A stretch of DNA of 59,441 nucleotides, taken from NCBI GenBank assembly GCA_027623205.1, contig JAQBYC010000011.1, forward strand, positions 1 to 59,441, written 5' to 3'. The notes below the pieces were generated by a model, which searched no databases, was not told the origin of the DNA, and was given only the letters and a program-made list of their open reading frames with translations. Numbering within the stretch: position 1 is the first letter of the stretch; the number at the start of each line of letters is the position of its first letter. The DNA is from Pseudomonadota bacterium. Lineage in GTDB: Bacteria; Pseudomonadota; Alphaproteobacteria; GCA-2731375. A program made the translations under genes and the position numbers. Positions 34,975 to 46,028 of this stretch are shown piece by piece.

Positions 34975-36420
34975 ATGATCCCGATTGCCACATATCGAGA
35001 TAAGACCGTGGCCGTCTTTGGCCTGGGGCGCACCGGTCTGTCCGCGGTTAAGGCTCTGGTGGCGGGCGGTGCGGGGGTGCTGGTTTGGGACGACGAACCG
35101 AACCGGCGCCTGGACGCGGTCAGCCTTGGCGCCGAAGCCGTGGCGCCGTCGCCCGAGACCTGGAGGGGTATCGCCGCCCTGGTCTTGAGCCCCGGCGTGC
35201 CTTTGACGCACCCGCGACCTCACATGGTGGTCGACCTGGCCAATCGCCTGGGCGCCGAAATACTGGGTGATGTGGAATTGTTTGCCCGTACCCGTCCCGT
35301 GGCGGCAATAGCGGCGGTGACCGGCACCAACGGCAAATCCACGACCACTTCGTTGCTGGGTCATATAATATCCAGCACTGGTCGCGCCGTGGAGGTTGGC
35401 GCCAATCTGGGCCGCCCGGTACTGGACTTCGATGTCCTGGACGGCGCGGGTGCTTACATTTTGGAGCTGTCGTCCTATCAGATCGATTTGACTAAGGGGC
35501 TGCGGCCCCAGGTGGTCGCATGGTTGAATATTAGTCCTGATCATCTGGACCGCCATGGCGGCATGGACGGATATATCGCGGCAAAACGCCGCCTGCTGGA
35601 AATGGCCCGCCCCGATGCCACGCTGGTAATTGGCAGCGACGATGAATGGTCGGCACGGCTGTGCCAGGTCATGCGGGCGGCCGGGCGAAAGGTCGTGGAG
35701 ATATCCATTACCCGCGAAGTGGCGGACGGCATTTTTGCCCACGAGGGTAGGCTGTATCGCGCCGGTCCTGAAATGCCAACCACGCCAATTGCGAACCTGA
35801 ATGGTATCGAGACCTTGCGTGGCACGCACAATTGGCAAAATGCGGCGGCGGCCTTTGCTGTGGCCGAGGCATTGGGGTTGGCGCCGGAGCAAATTGTCTC
35901 GGCGATGGGCGGTTATCCCGGTTTGCCCCATCGTATGGAAGTGGTGGCGCGCCAGGGTGATATCGTCTTTGTCAATGATAGCAAAGCGACCAATGCCGAG
36001 GCCGCGGCCCATGCCCTTGCGGCGTACCGGCGGATTTACTGGATTGCCGGAGGCATTGCCAAACAGGGCGGCATTGCCTCGCTGGCGCCCTATTTCTCCA
36101 ACGTTGTCCGGGCCTTTCTGATTGGCGAGGCAGCAACTGATTTTGCCGGCGGCCTGGGAACGAATCTGGCCCACGAGATATCCGGCGATTTGGCAACCGC
36201 CGTGCATGCGGCCTATGACGCAGCAGTTGCGGGGAGGGGCGGGACCGTTCTGTTGTCGCCGGCCTGTGCCAGTTTTGATCAATTCGAGAGCTTCGAAGAT
36301 CGCGGTGATCAGTTTCGAGCGCTGGCCCGGGAAATTTCCGGCCGGGACAACAGTGGCGGCGATGGTGGCGGCAGTGGCGACAAAAAATATCCGCAGCGTG
36401 CATCGGGAGGGGGCCGGTGA
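34975..36420 (+). CDS. murD: UDP-MurNAc-L-alanine:D-glutamate ligase
   Basis: This 481-aa ligase adds D-glutamate. It has VAVFGLGRTGLS, LSPGVPLTHP, the ATP loop TGTNGKSTTTSLLGHI, ELSSYQID, NISPDHLDRHGG, and VNDSKATNAEAAAHAL. It starts three bases after mraY and its stop overlaps ftsW by GTGA. The C-terminus has an Asp/Gly/Ser-rich tail. A long open frame on the opposite strand mirrors it and is not a gene. Confidence 0.95.
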   Translation: MIPIATYRDKTVAVFGLGRTGLSAVKALVAGGAGVLVWDDEPNRRLDAVSLGAEAVAPSPETWRGIAALVLSPGVPLTHPRPHMVVDLANRLGAEILGDVELFARTRPVAAIAAVTGTNGKSTTTSLLGHIISSTGRAVEVGANLGRPVLDFDVLDGAGAYILELSSYQIDLTKGLRPQVVAWLNISPDHLDRHGGMDGYIAAKRRLLEMARPDATLVIGSDDEWSARLCQVMRAAGRKVVEISITREVADGIFAHEGRLYRAGPEMPTTPIANLNGIETLRGTHNWQNAAAAFAVAEALGLAPEQIVSAMGGYPGLPHRMEVVARQGDIVFVNDSKATNAEAAAHALAAYRRIYWIAGGIAKQGGIASLAPYFSNVVRAFLIGEAATDFAGGLGTNLAHEISGDLATAVHAAYDAAVAGRGGTVLLSPACASFDQFESFEDRGDQFRALAREISGRDNSGGDGGGSGDKKYPQRASGGGR

Positions 36421-37541
36421 TTTCATTTGCCCGCACCGACACCTCTATCGTTGGCCGCTGGTGGTGGACGGTTGACCGTTGGACCTTGCTGGCGGTTGCC
36501 TTGTTGATTGCCATTGGCGCCTTGCTGACCCTGGCCGCCAGCCCAGCCGTGGCGGAACGCCTGCAACTGCAAAGTCAGCATTTCGTTCTGCGCCAGGCGG
36601 TTTTTCTGCCCATGGCCATTGCCGTAATATTCGTTATCTCGTTGATGAGCCCACGCGGCGTGCGGCGTGTTTCAGTGGTCGGTTTTGCCATTAGCCTATT
36701 GCTCGTAGTGGCAACCCTGTTTCTGGGACCGGAGATCAAGGGCGCGACCCGTTGGCTACAAATTGCCAGCCTGTCCATTCAGCCATCGGAATTCGTTAAG
36801 CCCTGTTTCGCTGTTGTGGCGGCCTGGATGTTGGCGGAACAGCGACGGCGCGAGGGGATGACAGGTGGATTGATCTGCTGCGCCCTGTTTGCTCTGGTAG
36901 TGGGGCTATTGATCATGCAACCGGATTTCGGCATGACGGCGGTGGTCGCCGTCGTGTGGTTCGGTCAATGTTTCATCGCCGGCCTGCCGATGATCTGGAT
37001 TGCGGCACTAGCCGGGCTGGGCCTGATCGGCGCAATCTTGGCCTATGCCTTGATCCCCCATGTGGCCAGCCGTATTGACCGATTTCTGGATCCAGCCAGT
37101 GGCGACTCTTATCAGATCGACCGGGCCATGGATGCTTTTGGCCAAGGTGGCTTTTTGGGCCGGGGACCGGGCGAAGGCATGGTCAAACGGGTCCTGCCCG
37201 ATGCCCATACCGACTTCGTCTTCTCGGTCGCGGGCGAAGAGTTTGGCCTGATCCCCTGCCTGATCATTATAGCCTTGTTCGGCTTTATTACCCTGCGAGG
37301 TTTTGCCAGGCTGCTGCGTGAAGAAGATTTCTTCGTTCTATTAGCTACAGCCGGCCTGTTGACTCAGTTTGGTCTGCAGGCAGTGATCAACATCGGCGTC
37401 AACCTGAACCTGTTGCCCACCAAGGGTATGACATTACCCTTCATCTCCTATGGCGGGTCGTCCATGCTGGCGCTGGCATTGGCCATGGGTATGGTGTTGT
37501 CCCTGACCCGGCGGCGCCCCAATCTCGGGGGGCTGCCATGA
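36417..37541 (+). CDS. ftsW: Peptidoglycan glycosyltransferase FtsW
   Basis: This 374-aa SEDS-family membrane protein polymerises lipid II at the septum with FtsI. It has ten predicted helices, GATRWLQIASLSIQPSEFVK, MQPDFGMTAVV, HTDFVFSVAGEEFGLI and LPTKGMTLPFISYGGSSM. The GTG start overlaps the murD stop. Its stop overlaps murG. Confidence 0.96.
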   Translation: MISFARTDTSIVGRWWWTVDRWTLLAVALLIAIGALLTLAASPAVAERLQLQSQHFVLRQAVFLPMAIAVIFVISLMSPRGVRRVSVVGFAISLLLVVATLFLGPEIKGATRWLQIASLSIQPSEFVKPCFAVVAAWMLAEQRRREGMTGGLICCALFALVVGLLIMQPDFGMTAVVAVVWFGQCFIAGLPMIWIAALAGLGLIGAILAYALIPHVASRIDRFLDPASGDSYQIDRAMDAFGQGGFLGRGPGEGMVKRVLPDAHTDFVFSVAGEEFGLIPCLIIIALFGFITLRGFARLLREEDFFVLLATAGLLTQFGLQAVINIGVNLNLLPTKGMTLPFISYGGSSMLALALAMGMVLSLTRRRPNLGGLP

Positions 37542-38668
37542 GTGGCGCGGCGATGGGATCTATCATGTTGGCGGCGGGTGGAACCGGCGGTCATGTTTTT
37601 CCGGCCCAGGCCCTGGCAGCGGAACTGGACCGGCGCGGCCGGGCGGTGGATATCGTGACCGACCGCCGTGGCGTCGATTTCAGTGGCCGCTTTCCGGGTC
37701 AGGCCGTCCATCGTATTACTTCCGCCACACCGTCGGGGCGCGCCGGTTTTGGCAAGGTAGTGGCCGTGGCGCGCGTTGCCCTTGGCACCATTCAGGCGCG
37801 ATGTTTGATTCGCCGGATCAATCCGGCCGCTGTCGTTGGTTTTGGCGGCTATCCGTCCCTGCCCACCATGTTGGCTGCGATATCGCTGTCTGTTCCCCGC
37901 GCGGTACATGAACAGAATGCTGTCCTGGGCCGTGTTAACCGCCTGATTGCCTGTCGGGTCGACGCCATAGCGACCTCGTTCCCGGCCACCAAAGGGCTGC
38001 CCAGAACTTGCCGCCAGCCAAAACTGGTCACCGGCAATCCAGTTCGCGCTGATGTTCTGGCCTTGGTTGATCAGCCCTATCAGGCGCCGACTCCGGAGGG
38101 GCGGTTCCAATTACTGATTTTCGGCGGCAGCCAGGGCGCTCGCCGGTTTAGCGAGGTCATCCCCCAGGCCCTGCTGGCGTTGGCGCCGGAACAACAGCAG
38201 CGCCTGCGGGTGGTGCAACAGTGCCGGGCCGAGGACTTGGAGCCGGTGCGCCAGATTTATGCCAAGGCGGGAATCGAAGCTGAAACCGCGGCGTTCTTTA
38301 GCGATCTACCGGCCCGCCTGGCTGCTGCGCATCTGGTCATCGCCCGTAGCGGCGCCGGCACCGTCAGTGAGTTGGCGGCTGCGGGCCGACCAAGTCTGCT
38401 GGTGCCTTATGCCCATGCCACCGATGATCATCAAACCAGCAACGCTAAGGTTTTAAGTTCGGCTGGTGGCGCCTGGCTGTTGCCCGAGGCGGACCTGACC
38501 GTGTCCGAATTGACGGCGCATCTGGTGAAGCTGATGCGGACGCCTGAATTATTGATCGAAGCGGCCCAGGCGGCGCGCGGCAGAGCGCAACCGAATGCCG
38601 CAGCGTTGCTGGCTGATCTGGTCTTGGCTTTGGCCGCCGGTGGCGTGCACGGGAGGGCGGCGGCATGA
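37538..38668 (+). CDS. murG: UDP-GlcNAc:lipid I GlcNAc transferase
   Basis: This 376-aa GT28 enzyme converts lipid I to lipid II on the cytoplasmic face. It has [54 protein letters not shown] and [26 protein letters not shown] overlaps join it to ftsW and murC. Confidence 0.96.
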   Translation: MSGAAMGSIMLAAGGTGGHVFPAQALAAELDRRGRAVDIVTDRRGVDFSGRFPGQAVHRITSATPSGRAGFGKVVAVARVALGTIQARCLIRRINPAAVVGFGGYPSLPTMLAAISLSVPRAVHEQNAVLGRVNRLIACRVDAIATSFPATKGLPRTCRQPKLVTGNPVRADVLALVDQPYQAPTPEGRFQLLIFGGSQGARRFSEVIPQALLALAPEQQQRLRVVQQCRAEDLEPVRQIYAKAGIEAETAAFFSDLPARLAAAHLVIARSGAGTVSELAAAGRPSLLVPYAHATDDHQTSNAKVLSSAGGAWLLPEADLTVSELTAHLVKLMRTPELLIEAAQAARGRAQPNAAALLADLVLALAAGGVHGRAAA

Positions 38669-40101
38669 GGGCATTGCCACTGGATATCGGGGTTATCCAT
38701 TTCGTCGGAATCGGCGGGATCGGCATGAGCGGTATTGCAGAGGTCATGCATAATCTGGGTTATCGCGTACAGGGCAGCGATCAGTCGGAAGGCGCCAATG
38801 TCAGCCGCCTGCGCGCCTTGGGCGTTAAAGCGAAAATCGGCCATGTGGCGGCGAATTTGGGCGAGGCACGGGTCGTGGTGATCTCGTCGGCGGTACAGCC
38901 CGACAACCCGGAGGTCCTGGCGGCGCGCGAAGCAATGATCCCGGTGGTGCGCCGGGCCGAGATGCTGGCCGAACTGATGCGCCTGAAATGGGCTATTGCC
39001 GTTGGCGGCACACACGGCAAAACAACCACTACATCGATGATCGCGGCGATCCTTGATCAGGCTGCCTATGATCCGACGGTAATCAACGGCGGCATTATCA
39101 ATGCCTATGGTACCAACGCCAGGTTAGGCGATGGCGACTGGATGGTGGTGGAAGCCGACGAAAGCGATGGCAGTTTCACCAAGTTACCGGCGACCATCGC
39201 CGTGGTTACAAATATAGATCCTGAACATCTGGATTTCTATGGTGACTTCGAGACCGAGCGGGCGGCCTTTCAAGGTTTCATCGAAAACATCCCATTCTAT
39301 GGCTTCGCGGTGATGTGTCTGGATCACACGGAGGTGCAGGCGCTGATCGGACGAATTTCGGACCGGCGCATCGTGACTTATGGCTTTAGTCCCCAAGCCG
39401 CGGTGCGCGCCGTTGATGTTAGTGCGGACCCGACCGGTATGCGGTTTGATGTCGTTCTGACTGACCGGGCCAGCAATGAAACCCGTGTGGTGCAAGGGTT
39501 CCACCTGCCGATGCATGGGAAACACAACGTCTTGAATGCGTTGGCGGCGATTTCCGTCGGTCACGAAATGAAGATCGCCGATGATGTCCTGCGCTCGGCC
39601 CTGGCGGGTTTCGCAGGGGTGAAGCGTCGCTTCACCAAAACTGGCGTGGCGGGCGGCGTTTCAGTGATCGACGATTATGGCCATCATCCGGTCGAAATCG
39701 CAGCCGTCTTGCAGGCTGCCCGCGCCGCCTGTGACGGTCACGTCATCGCCGTGGTTCAGCCTCACCGTTTCACCCGACTGCGCGATTTGTTTGAAGAATT
39801 CTGCACTTGCTTCAATGACGCCGACACAGTGGTGGTGGCCCACGTGCATGCCGCCGGCGAAACGGCGATCGAAGGCGTGGACCGTGATGCCCTGGTCCAG
39901 GGACTGACTGCCCGGGGGCATCGCCGGGTGTTGGCCTTGGATAAGCCGGAAGATTTGCCGGCTTTGATCGCCCCCCATGCGCGCGCCGGCGACATGGTGG
40001 TCTGCCTGGGTGCCGGCACAATTACCACCTGGGCCAACGCTTTGCCGGCGCAACTGGCGCCCTTGCTCGCGGCGTGCAAGACGTCGGGCGGTGCCGGATG
40101 A
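38665..40101 (+). CDS. murC: UDP-MurNAc:L-alanine ligase
   Basis: This 478-aa ligase starts the peptide stem. It has [30 protein letters not shown], the ATP loop [35 protein letters not shown] and [12 protein letters not shown]. It overlaps murG upstream and murB downstream by four bases. Confidence 0.96.
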   Translation: MRALPLDIGVIHFVGIGGIGMSGIAEVMHNLGYRVQGSDQSEGANVSRLRALGVKAKIGHVAANLGEARVVVISSAVQPDNPEVLAAREAMIPVVRRAEMLAELMRLKWAIAVGGTHGKTTTTSMIAAILDQAAYDPTVINGGIINAYGTNARLGDGDWMVVEADESDGSFTKLPATIAVVTNIDPEHLDFYGDFETERAAFQGFIENIPFYGFAVMCLDHTEVQALIGRISDRRIVTYGFSPQAAVRAVDVSADPTGMRFDVVLTDRASNETRVVQGFHLPMHGKHNVLNALAAISVGHEMKIADDVLRSALAGFAGVKRRFTKTGVAGGVSVIDDYGHHPVEIAAVLQAARAACDGHVIAVVQPHRFTRLRDLFEEFCTCFNDADTVVVAHVHAAGETAIEGVDRDALVQGLTARGHRRVLALDKPEDLPALIAPHARAGDMVVCLGAGTITTWANALPAQLAPLLAACKTSGGAG

Positions 40102-41075
40102 TGGCGGCCCGGCTTCCTGACGCCACTTTGGTATGCCGCCTGCCGTCGGTGCGTGGCCGCTATATCGAGAACGTGGATCTGTCCGGCAGCACATGGTTCC
40201 GGGCGGGCGGGTCAGCGGATGTCGTCTTCCGTCCCGCCGATACGGCCGATCTGGCGGCATTCCTGACGGCCTGTCCCGGCGATGTCCCCCGCACAGTACT
40301 GGGACTTGGTTCAAATTTGTTGATCCGGGATGGCGGCGTGCGGGGCGTGATCATTCGGTTGGACAAATCCTTTAGCGGGATTGAGGTCGACGGCACAACA
40401 GTCACGGCTGGAGCTGGCGCCTTGGATGTGAATTTGGCCCGGGTCTGCCGCGATGCCGGACTGGTCGGGTTTGAGTTTTTGCGCGGCATTCCGGGCACTG
40501 TAGGCGGCGGTTTGCGCATGAATGCGGGCGCCTATGGCCGGGCGATTCGTGATGTGCTGGTTTGGGCAGAGGCGGTCGATGGAGCCGGAACCTTGCGCCG
40601 GGTAGCGGTCGATGAGTTGGACTTGAGCTATCGCCATTGTGGCGCGCCGGAGGATTGGATATTTACTGCTGCCGGGTTCCAGGGTGAGTTGGGCGACCGC
40701 GCGGACATCAGCATCCGCATGCAGGACATACGCCAGGCACGTAAAGCTAGCCAGCCGGTCAATACCCGCACCGGCGGCAGTACTTTCAAGAATCCAGACG
40801 GCGACAATCCCAACAGCAGCAAAGCTTGGGAACTGATCGATCAGGCCGGCTGCCGGGGCTTGGTGCGTGGCGGCGCCAAGGTGTCGGAGCTGCATTGCAA
40901 TTTCCTTATCAATACCGGCGGCGCGACCGCCGCCGATCTGGAAGCTCTGGGCGAAGAAGTCCGCCGCCGGGTTCAGGCGCACAGCGGCGTCATGTTGCAA
41001 TGGGAAATTCGCCGAATTGGCGAACATGCTCCTGATCGCGCCCCTGAATTGATCTTGACAGAGGTGGCGCCATGA
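40098..41075 (+). CDS. murB: UDP-N-acetylenolpyruvoylglucosamine reductase
   Basis: This 325-aa FAD enzyme reduces UDP-GlcNAc-enolpyruvate with NADPH. It has [46 protein letters not shown], a YRHC tyrosine, GGSTFKNP with the proton-donating Ser and the C-terminal catalytic Glu in [13 protein letters not shown] 40098 overlaps the murC stop, so it is preferred over an upstream GTG inside murC. It is a type I-like MurB. Confidence 0.95.
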   Translation: MMAARLPDATLVCRLPSVRGRYIENVDLSGSTWFRAGGSADVVFRPADTADLAAFLTACPGDVPRTVLGLGSNLLIRDGGVRGVIIRLDKSFSGIEVDGTTVTAGAGALDVNLARVCRDAGLVGFEFLRGIPGTVGGGLRMNAGAYGRAIRDVLVWAEAVDGAGTLRRVAVDELDLSYRHCGAPEDWIFTAAGFQGELGDRADISIRMQDIRQARKASQPVNTRTGGSTFKNPDGDNPNSSKAWELIDQAGCRGLVRGGAKVSELHCNFLINTGGATAADLEALGEEVRRRVQAHSGVMLQWEIRRIGEHAPDRAPELILTEVAP

Positions 41076-41983
41076 ATGGCCATGTCGCGGTGCTGATGGG
41101 CGGTTGGTCTGCCGAACGCGAGGTGTCGCTAAGCTCCGGCGCGGCCTGCGCCAGGGCACTGCGCGATGGTGGCTATCAGGTAAGCGAAATCGATGCCGGG
41201 CCCGATTTGGCCAACCGCTTGACGGAAATGAAGCCCGAAGTCGTATTCAACGCCCTTCATGGCCGCTGGGGTGAGGACGGCTGTGTCCAGGGTCTATTGG
41301 AGTTCATGGGTTTGCCCTACACCCATTCCGGTGTTCGCGCCTCGGCCGTCGCGATGCACAAACCATCGTCGCTGGAGGTTTTTCGGGCCCATGGCATCCC
41401 CTGTGCTGAAAGCCGTCTGACAACGGCGGCCGCGGTTAACGCGCAAGACCCGCTGCCCCGTCCTTACGTAATCAAGCCGCCCAGCGAAGGTTCCACCTTT
41501 GGCGTCCGGATTATCCGCAGCGGCGACAATGCCCCGCCCATCGGCGCGGACTGGCGATTTGGCGATGCGGTTCTGGCAGAGCGCTTCATCCCTGGGCGGG
41601 AACTGACCGTCGCAGTGATGGACGGCCGGGCCCTTGGCGTCACCGAGATCAAGACCAATGACGGTTTCTACGACTATGATGCGAAATATTCCGTGGGCGG
41701 ATCACAGCACCTGATACCGGCGCCAATTCACGCGGAATGCTACGCTCTGGCCGTGGCCTTGTCCGAACGGGCCCATAATGCATTGGGCTGTCGTGGGGTT
41801 AGCCGCGCTGATTTTCGCTATGACGATACCCAGGGAGAGCCTGGTGCGCTCTATATGTTGGAGGTCAATACCCAACCGGGCATGACGCAGACGTCGCTGG
41901 TGCCGGAGCTCGCCGCCTATTGCGGTATCGACTTCACTGCCCTGGTGGCTTGGATGGTGGAGGATGCCGGATGCGCGCGTTGA
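41072..41983 (+). CDS. ddl: D-alanine:D-alanine ligase
   Basis: This 303-aa ATP-grasp enzyme makes the D-Ala-D-Ala dipeptide used by MurF. It has VLMGGWSAEREVSLSSG, FNALHGRWGEDGCVQGLLE, PYVIKPPSEGSTFGV, DYDAKYSVGG and MLEVNTQPGMTQTSLVPE. The usual MDK of the central region reads MHK here. It overlaps murB by ATGA and ftsQ by 13 bases. Confidence 0.95.
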   Translation: MNGHVAVLMGGWSAEREVSLSSGAACARALRDGGYQVSEIDAGPDLANRLTEMKPEVVFNALHGRWGEDGCVQGLLEFMGLPYTHSGVRASAVAMHKPSSLEVFRAHGIPCAESRLTTAAAVNAQDPLPRPYVIKPPSEGSTFGVRIIRSGDNAPPIGADWRFGDAVLAERFIPGRELTVAVMDGRALGVTEIKTNDGFYDYDAKYSVGGSQHLIPAPIHAECYALAVALSERAHNALGCRGVSRADFRYDDTQGEPGALYMLEVNTQPGMTQTSLVPELAAYCGIDFTALVAWMVEDAGCAR

Positions 41984-42858
41984 TGCAACCATTCAGGCAG
42001 GCGAACGGCAAGGCTGGACCAACGCGTCGGCGTGCCGTGCGCGGACGGACGCAGCGTTGGTCGCCGTGGCGGCGCAAAGCGGTGCTGCTGCTGATCCCCG
42101 TCATGATGGCGGCGTGGGGTTTCGGTGCCTGGGAGCTTAAACAAAGCGGGATTGTAGCCTCGGCGATGTCAACGGCAAGCGCCAAACTGGCGGTCTGGGG
42201 TGACCGCCAGATGGTGCGGGCAGGGTTGACCGTCCGGCATGTGTTTGTCACCGGGCGGGGTGAAACCAGCAAGCCGCAAGTATTGGGCGCGATGGGTGTG
42301 CGCAACGGCCAATCGATCCTGAGTTTTAATCCGGTCGAGGCACGGCGGAAATTGCTGCAATTGGGCTGGATCGAGACAGCCCGGGTCGAACGCCGGCTGC
42401 CCGATACCATCGTGGTGCATTTGAGTGAGCGCAAGGCGTTGGCCCTTTGGCAGCACAAGGGCCGGCATGTTCTGATAGATCGTGGCGGTAAACCAATCAC
42501 CCGATACAACCTCGCGCGCTTTGCCCATCTGCCGGTTGTCGTGGGCCAGGACGCACCAGCTGCGGCAGCCGCCCTGATCGATATGCTGGCGCAAAAGCCG
42601 GCGTTGTTTGCCCGCGTCCAAGCGGCGGTGCGGATTGGCTCACGTCGTTGGGACGTGCGTTTGAAGAATGGCATCAACGTGCATCTGCCCGAGACTCAAG
42701 CCGCGGATGCCTGGGGTCGATTGGCCGAGTTGGTCGCCGAGCACCGTATCTTTGAACGGGATGTGGCGGCCATCGACCTGCGTCTGCCCGATCGCCTTGT
42801 TTTGCGTCTGACACCAGAAGCCGCAGCCAAGAAAAATAAGAACGGGAAGGAAACCTGA
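41971..42858 (+). CDS. ftsQ: Cell division protein FtsQ
   Basis: This 295-aa bitopic protein has a basic cytoplasmic tail (RRRAVRGRTQRWSPWRRK), one helix (AVLLLIPVMMAAWGFGAWEL), a POTRA domain (VRHVFVTGRGETSKPQVLGAMGV) and a beta domain with WIETARVERRLPDTIVVHLSER. It recruits FtsBL and regulates the divisome. ATG 41971 has GGAGG seven bases upstream; ATG 41983 is possible. It lies two bases ahead of ftsA. Confidence 0.93.
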   Translation: MRALMQPFRQANGKAGPTRRRAVRGRTQRWSPWRRKAVLLLIPVMMAAWGFGAWELKQSGIVASAMSTASAKLAVWGDRQMVRAGLTVRHVFVTGRGETSKPQVLGAMGVRNGQSILSFNPVEARRKLLQLGWIETARVERRLPDTIVVHLSERKALALWQHKGRHVLIDRGGKPITRYNLARFAHLPVVVGQDAPAAAAALIDMLAQKPALFARVQAAVRIGSRRWDVRLKNGINVHLPETQAADAWGRLAELVAEHRIFERDVAAIDLRLPDRLVLRLTPEAAAKKNKNGKET

Positions 42859-42859
42859 T

Positions 42860-44110
42860 ATGGCCGTTGGCAAAAATGACCTGATCACTGCATTGGATAT
42901 TGGCAGTACCAAGGTCTGTTGCTTTATCGCCCGGTCTGACGGCGTCGGCGGCATGCGGGTAATTGGCATAGGCCACCAGGTCGCGAAAGGCATGCGCGCA
43001 GGCACCGTTGTGAATATGGACGCAGCCGAGGAGGCAGTGCGTGGGGCAGTGGACGCGGCCGAGCGCATGGCCAAGGAGCGAGTTGACCGTGTGCTGTTGA
43101 GTTTTTCCGGCGGTCGACCCGCCTCACGTCTGATCGATGTGGAAACCGATATTGCCGGCCATGAGATCGGTGAGCGCGACCTGAAGCGCGCCGTAGCCCA
43201 GGCTCATCTGTTGGCGCGGCGCGGTAGTGAAGGGCGGGAAATATTGAACGCCATTCCCGCCGGTTATTCCATCGATGGCACGCCAGGCTATCGCGAGCCG
43301 CTCGGCATGTTCGGTTCCCGGTTGGGGTTGCGTCTGCATGTTGTATCCGTCGCCGCGGGTCCGCTGCGAAACTTAAGGCTTTTAGCTGAACGCTGCCATC
43401 TGGAAATAGTCGCTCTGGTGGTGGCGCCTTATGCCTCTGGTCTATCGACTCTGGTTGAGGATGAAATGGATTTGGGCGTGACCTTGATTGATATGGGCGG
43501 CGGCAGCACCGATGTCGCGGTTTTTTACGACGGTCATATGATCCATACGGATCAGGTGCCCGTCGGCGGCAATCATGTCACCAATGATATCGCACGTGGC
43601 CTTTCCACCTCCAGCGCCCATGCCGAGCGACTGAAGACGTTGCACGGCAGTGCTGTTGCGGGACCGGATGATGAACATGCCATGGTCAGCGTGCCCAGGG
43701 TCGGGGAAAGCGGCGCAGATGCGGAGCAACAAATTCCTCGCTCGATGCTAATTGGCATTATTCAACCCCGGATCGAGGAAACCCTAGAACTGGTGCGCGA
43801 TCGTTTGCAGGCCTCAGGCCTGGCGCGGACCGCTGGGCGGCGCGCGGTGTTGACGGGCGGTGGCGCCCTGTTGACCGGGGTGCGGGAACATGCGGCCCGG
43901 GTTTTGGACAAGCAGGTTCGGGTCGGCCGCCCACTGGGCGTCCATGGCCTGGCGGAAGCGACTGAAGGGCCGGCTTTCGCCTCTGCCGCGGGACTGCTGG
44001 CCTATGCCGGGCATGGTCCCGGCCAGCAGCATATGGAACCGGTCGGCGAAGCCGCCACGGGAGCGGGGCGGATACACCGCTTGGGCCGCTGGTTCAAGGA
44101 GAACTTTTAG
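42860..44110 (+). CDS. ftsA: Cell division protein FtsA
   Basis: This 416-aa actin-fold ATPase tethers FtsZ to the membrane. It has DIGSTKVCCFIAR, the SHS2/1C domain region (VSFSGG-type VLLSFSGGRPASR), LIDMGGGSTDVAVF, VGGNHVTNDIARGLSTS, LTGGGALLTGV and a C-terminal amphipathic helix WFKENF. It follows ftsQ after one base. Between it and ftsZ are 181 bases. Confidence 0.96.
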   Translation: MAVGKNDLITALDIGSTKVCCFIARSDGVGGMRVIGIGHQVAKGMRAGTVVNMDAAEEAVRGAVDAAERMAKERVDRVLLSFSGGRPASRLIDVETDIAGHEIGERDLKRAVAQAHLLARRGSEGREILNAIPAGYSIDGTPGYREPLGMFGSRLGLRLHVVSVAAGPLRNLRLLAERCHLEIVALVVAPYASGLSTLVEDEMDLGVTLIDMGGGSTDVAVFYDGHMIHTDQVPVGGNHVTNDIARGLSTSSAHAERLKTLHGSAVAGPDDEHAMVSVPRVGESGADAEQQIPRSMLIGIIQPRIEETLELVRDRLQASGLARTAGRRAVLTGGGALLTGVREHAARVLDKQVRVGRPLGVHGLAEATEGPAFASAAGLLAYAGHGPGQQHMEPVGEAATGAGRIHRLGRWFKENF

Positions 44111-44112
44111 CC

Positions 44113-44277
44113 GTGAAAATTTTAATTACGCAGATGTCAACAGCAAGCCGGGTGGACCAGAAGATGAAGCCGTTAGCCAAATTAGCAGTAGACCACGATT
44201 TAACAGAGTTCGCCGAAATCAATCCCATTTCAACCAACCGACGCAATATCGCATTGCGCACCGGAGCCGATAGGTAG
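44113..44277 (+). CDS. Possible 54-codon ORF filling the ftsA-ftsZ gap
   Basis: A GTG at 44113 opens a 54-codon frame that stops with TAG at 44275-44277, just before the ribosome binding site of ftsZ. AAGGAG lies about 11 bases upstream, inside the end of ftsA. The product would be basic and hydrophilic (starting VKILITQMSTASRVDQKMK, ending ALRTGADR), with no recognisable domain. Against it, third codon positions are AT-rich compared with its neighbours, and a frame of this length can occur by chance. The region might instead be a ftsZ leader or promoter. Confidence 0.3.
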   Translation: MKILITQMSTASRVDQKMKPLAKLAVDHDLTEFAEINPISTNRRNIALRTGADR

Positions 44278-44291
44278 AGGAGACCTGAGCC

Positions 44292-46028
44292 ATGACCATC
44301 AACCTAAATGCCCCACAATTGACAGAGCTGAAGCCACGTATCGTGGTGATTGGGGTCGGCGGTGCCGGCGGTAATGCTGTCAACAATATGATTTCCTCCG
44401 GCCTGGAGGGGGTCGAATTTATTGTCGCCAATACCGATGCTCAAGCGCTTTCGCAAAGCACGGCGGAACGGCGCATCCAGTTGGGTGCGAGCATCACACA
44501 GGGCCTGGGCTGTGGTGCCCGCCCAGACGTTGGCCGCGCTGCCGCGGAAGAAGCGATCGATCAGATCCTAGATCATATGGCCGGCACCCATATGGCCTTC
44601 ATCACCGCTGGTATGGGGGGAGGCACCGGTACCGGCGGCGCACCCGTTATCGCCGAGGCCTTGCGCGCCCAGGGCATTCTAACCGTGGGCGTGGTGACCA
44701 AGCCATTTCAATTCGAAGGCGGGCAGCGTTTGCTGGCTGCGGAGCGCGGCATTGATGAACTGCAATCCTTTGTCGATACTCTGATCGTGATCCCGAACCA
44801 AAACCTATTCCGGATCGCCAATGAAAAAACCACCTTTGCCGATGCCTTCGCCATGGCCGACAATGTACTGCATTCCGGTGTCCGGGGCATCACCGATCTA
44901 ATGGTCTTGCCCGGCTTGATCAATCTGGATTTCGCCGACGTCAAGACGGTGATGGCGGAGATGGGTAAAGCCATGATGGGCACGGGCGAGGCGGAAGGCG
45001 AAAACCGCGCTATCGAAGCAGCCGAGGCGGCGATCTCAAATCCGTTGCTTGATGATGTTTCCATGCAGGGGGCCCGTGGCGTTTTGATCAACATCACCGG
45101 TGGCATGGACTTGACCTTGTACGAGGTTGACGAAGCCGCCAACCGAGTCCGTCAGGAAGTGGATCCGAGCGCGAACATTATCGTCGGTTCGGCGTTGGAT
45201 GACAGTCTCAATGGCCGCATGCGGGTCTCTGTGGTGGCGACCGGGATCGAGATCGAGGAAGGCGCCCGACGCCCGCTGATTACGCTGCCGCGTCTTGCCG
45301 CGGTAGCTGGGCGCCCCATATCGAGCGAAATGACAGTGGCACCTTTAGAGGCCGCATCAGTTGCGGTGGCATCCGAATCGCCATCTTTGCCTGCCGTTGA
45401 AGCCGAGGCCGCGGTGGCGGTCGCGGCTGCGGTGGCAGCCATCGCAGAGGCCGTGCCTGAAACCGCCGCAAATTTGGCGCCGCCAAAGATGGAAATGTCG
45501 CCAGCCTTGCCGTCGAACTTGGCCCAGCGGGTCCCGGCGCCGAAGCCACCTCAGGCGGAGCCGGAGCCCATGGCCTCACGGGTCCCGCATGCCGCGGACG
45601 TCAATGTAGCGGATGCGCCCTTTATCGCGCCGCCTGCCAACCGCCCGGAGAAGGACCGCAGCGTGTTGCATCGACCCGACCCGCTGGCGGAGGCGGAAGC
45701 CCTGAATCCTACGGACCAGCCAACTAGGCGCAAGGGCCGGGGTTTCTCTCTATTCCGGCGCAAAAACGCGACCGAATCGTCGTCACTGACGGCAACAGTC
45801 CAAGTGCAGCCCCGGTTCGAATCGCCCGGACCGGAAAGAATGCGCCCGGCGACGGCGCCCGATATCAATCGGGAGACCCCGCCGCCCGCGCCGCGCGAGG
45901 CTGCGGAACAAACCCTTGCGACGACGCCGGAAAGGACATTCCCGGACCCGGCCCGGCCCCTGGCGCCGCTGCAAACCGAAGAGGACCTGCTTGAAATTCC
46001 GTCATTTTTACGTCGGCAGGCCAATTAG
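44292..46028 (+). CDS. ftsZ: Cell division GTPase FtsZ
   Basis: This 578-aa tubulin homologue forms the Z-ring. The GTPase domain (about 1-320) has [32 protein letters not shown] (tubulin signature) and [11 protein letters not shown] (T7 loop). A disordered Pro/Ala/Glu-rich linker of about 240 residues follows, then the conserved C-terminal peptide [12 protein letters not shown] that binds FtsA. The long linker is typical of alphaproteobacteria. AGGAGA lies upstream of the ATG at 44292. Confidence 0.97.
   Translation: MTINLNAPQLTELKPRIVVIGVGGAGGNAVNNMISSGLEGVEFIVANTDAQALSQSTAERRIQLGASITQGLGCGARPDVGRAAAEEAIDQILDHMAGTHMAFITAGMGGGTGTGGAPVIAEALRAQGILTVGVVTKPFQFEGGQRLLAAERGIDELQSFVDTLIVIPNQNLFRIANEKTTFADAFAMADNVLHSGVRGITDLMVLPGLINLDFADVKTVMAEMGKAMMGTGEAEGENRAIEAAEAAISNPLLDDVSMQGARGVLINITGGMDLTLYEVDEAANRVRQEVDPSANIIVGSALDDSLNGRMRVSVVATGIEIEEGARRPLITLPRLAAVAGRPISSEMTVAPLEAASVAVASESPSLPAVEAEAAVAVAAAVAAIAEAVPETAANLAPPKMEMSPALPSNLAQRVPAPKPPQAEPEPMASRVPHAADVNVADAPFIAPPANRPEKDRSVLHRPDPLAEAEALNPTDQPTRRKGRGFSLFRRKNATESSSLTATVQVQPRFESPGPERMRPATAPDINRETPPPAPREAAEQTLATTPERTFPDPARPLAPLQTEEDLLEIPSFLRRQAN

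Noticed and set aside
34750-36426. Long minus-strand open frame (558 codons) opposite murD
   Set aside because: It mirrors a high-G+C gene with clear MurD motifs, shows no domain, and lies in a cluster transcribed the other way.
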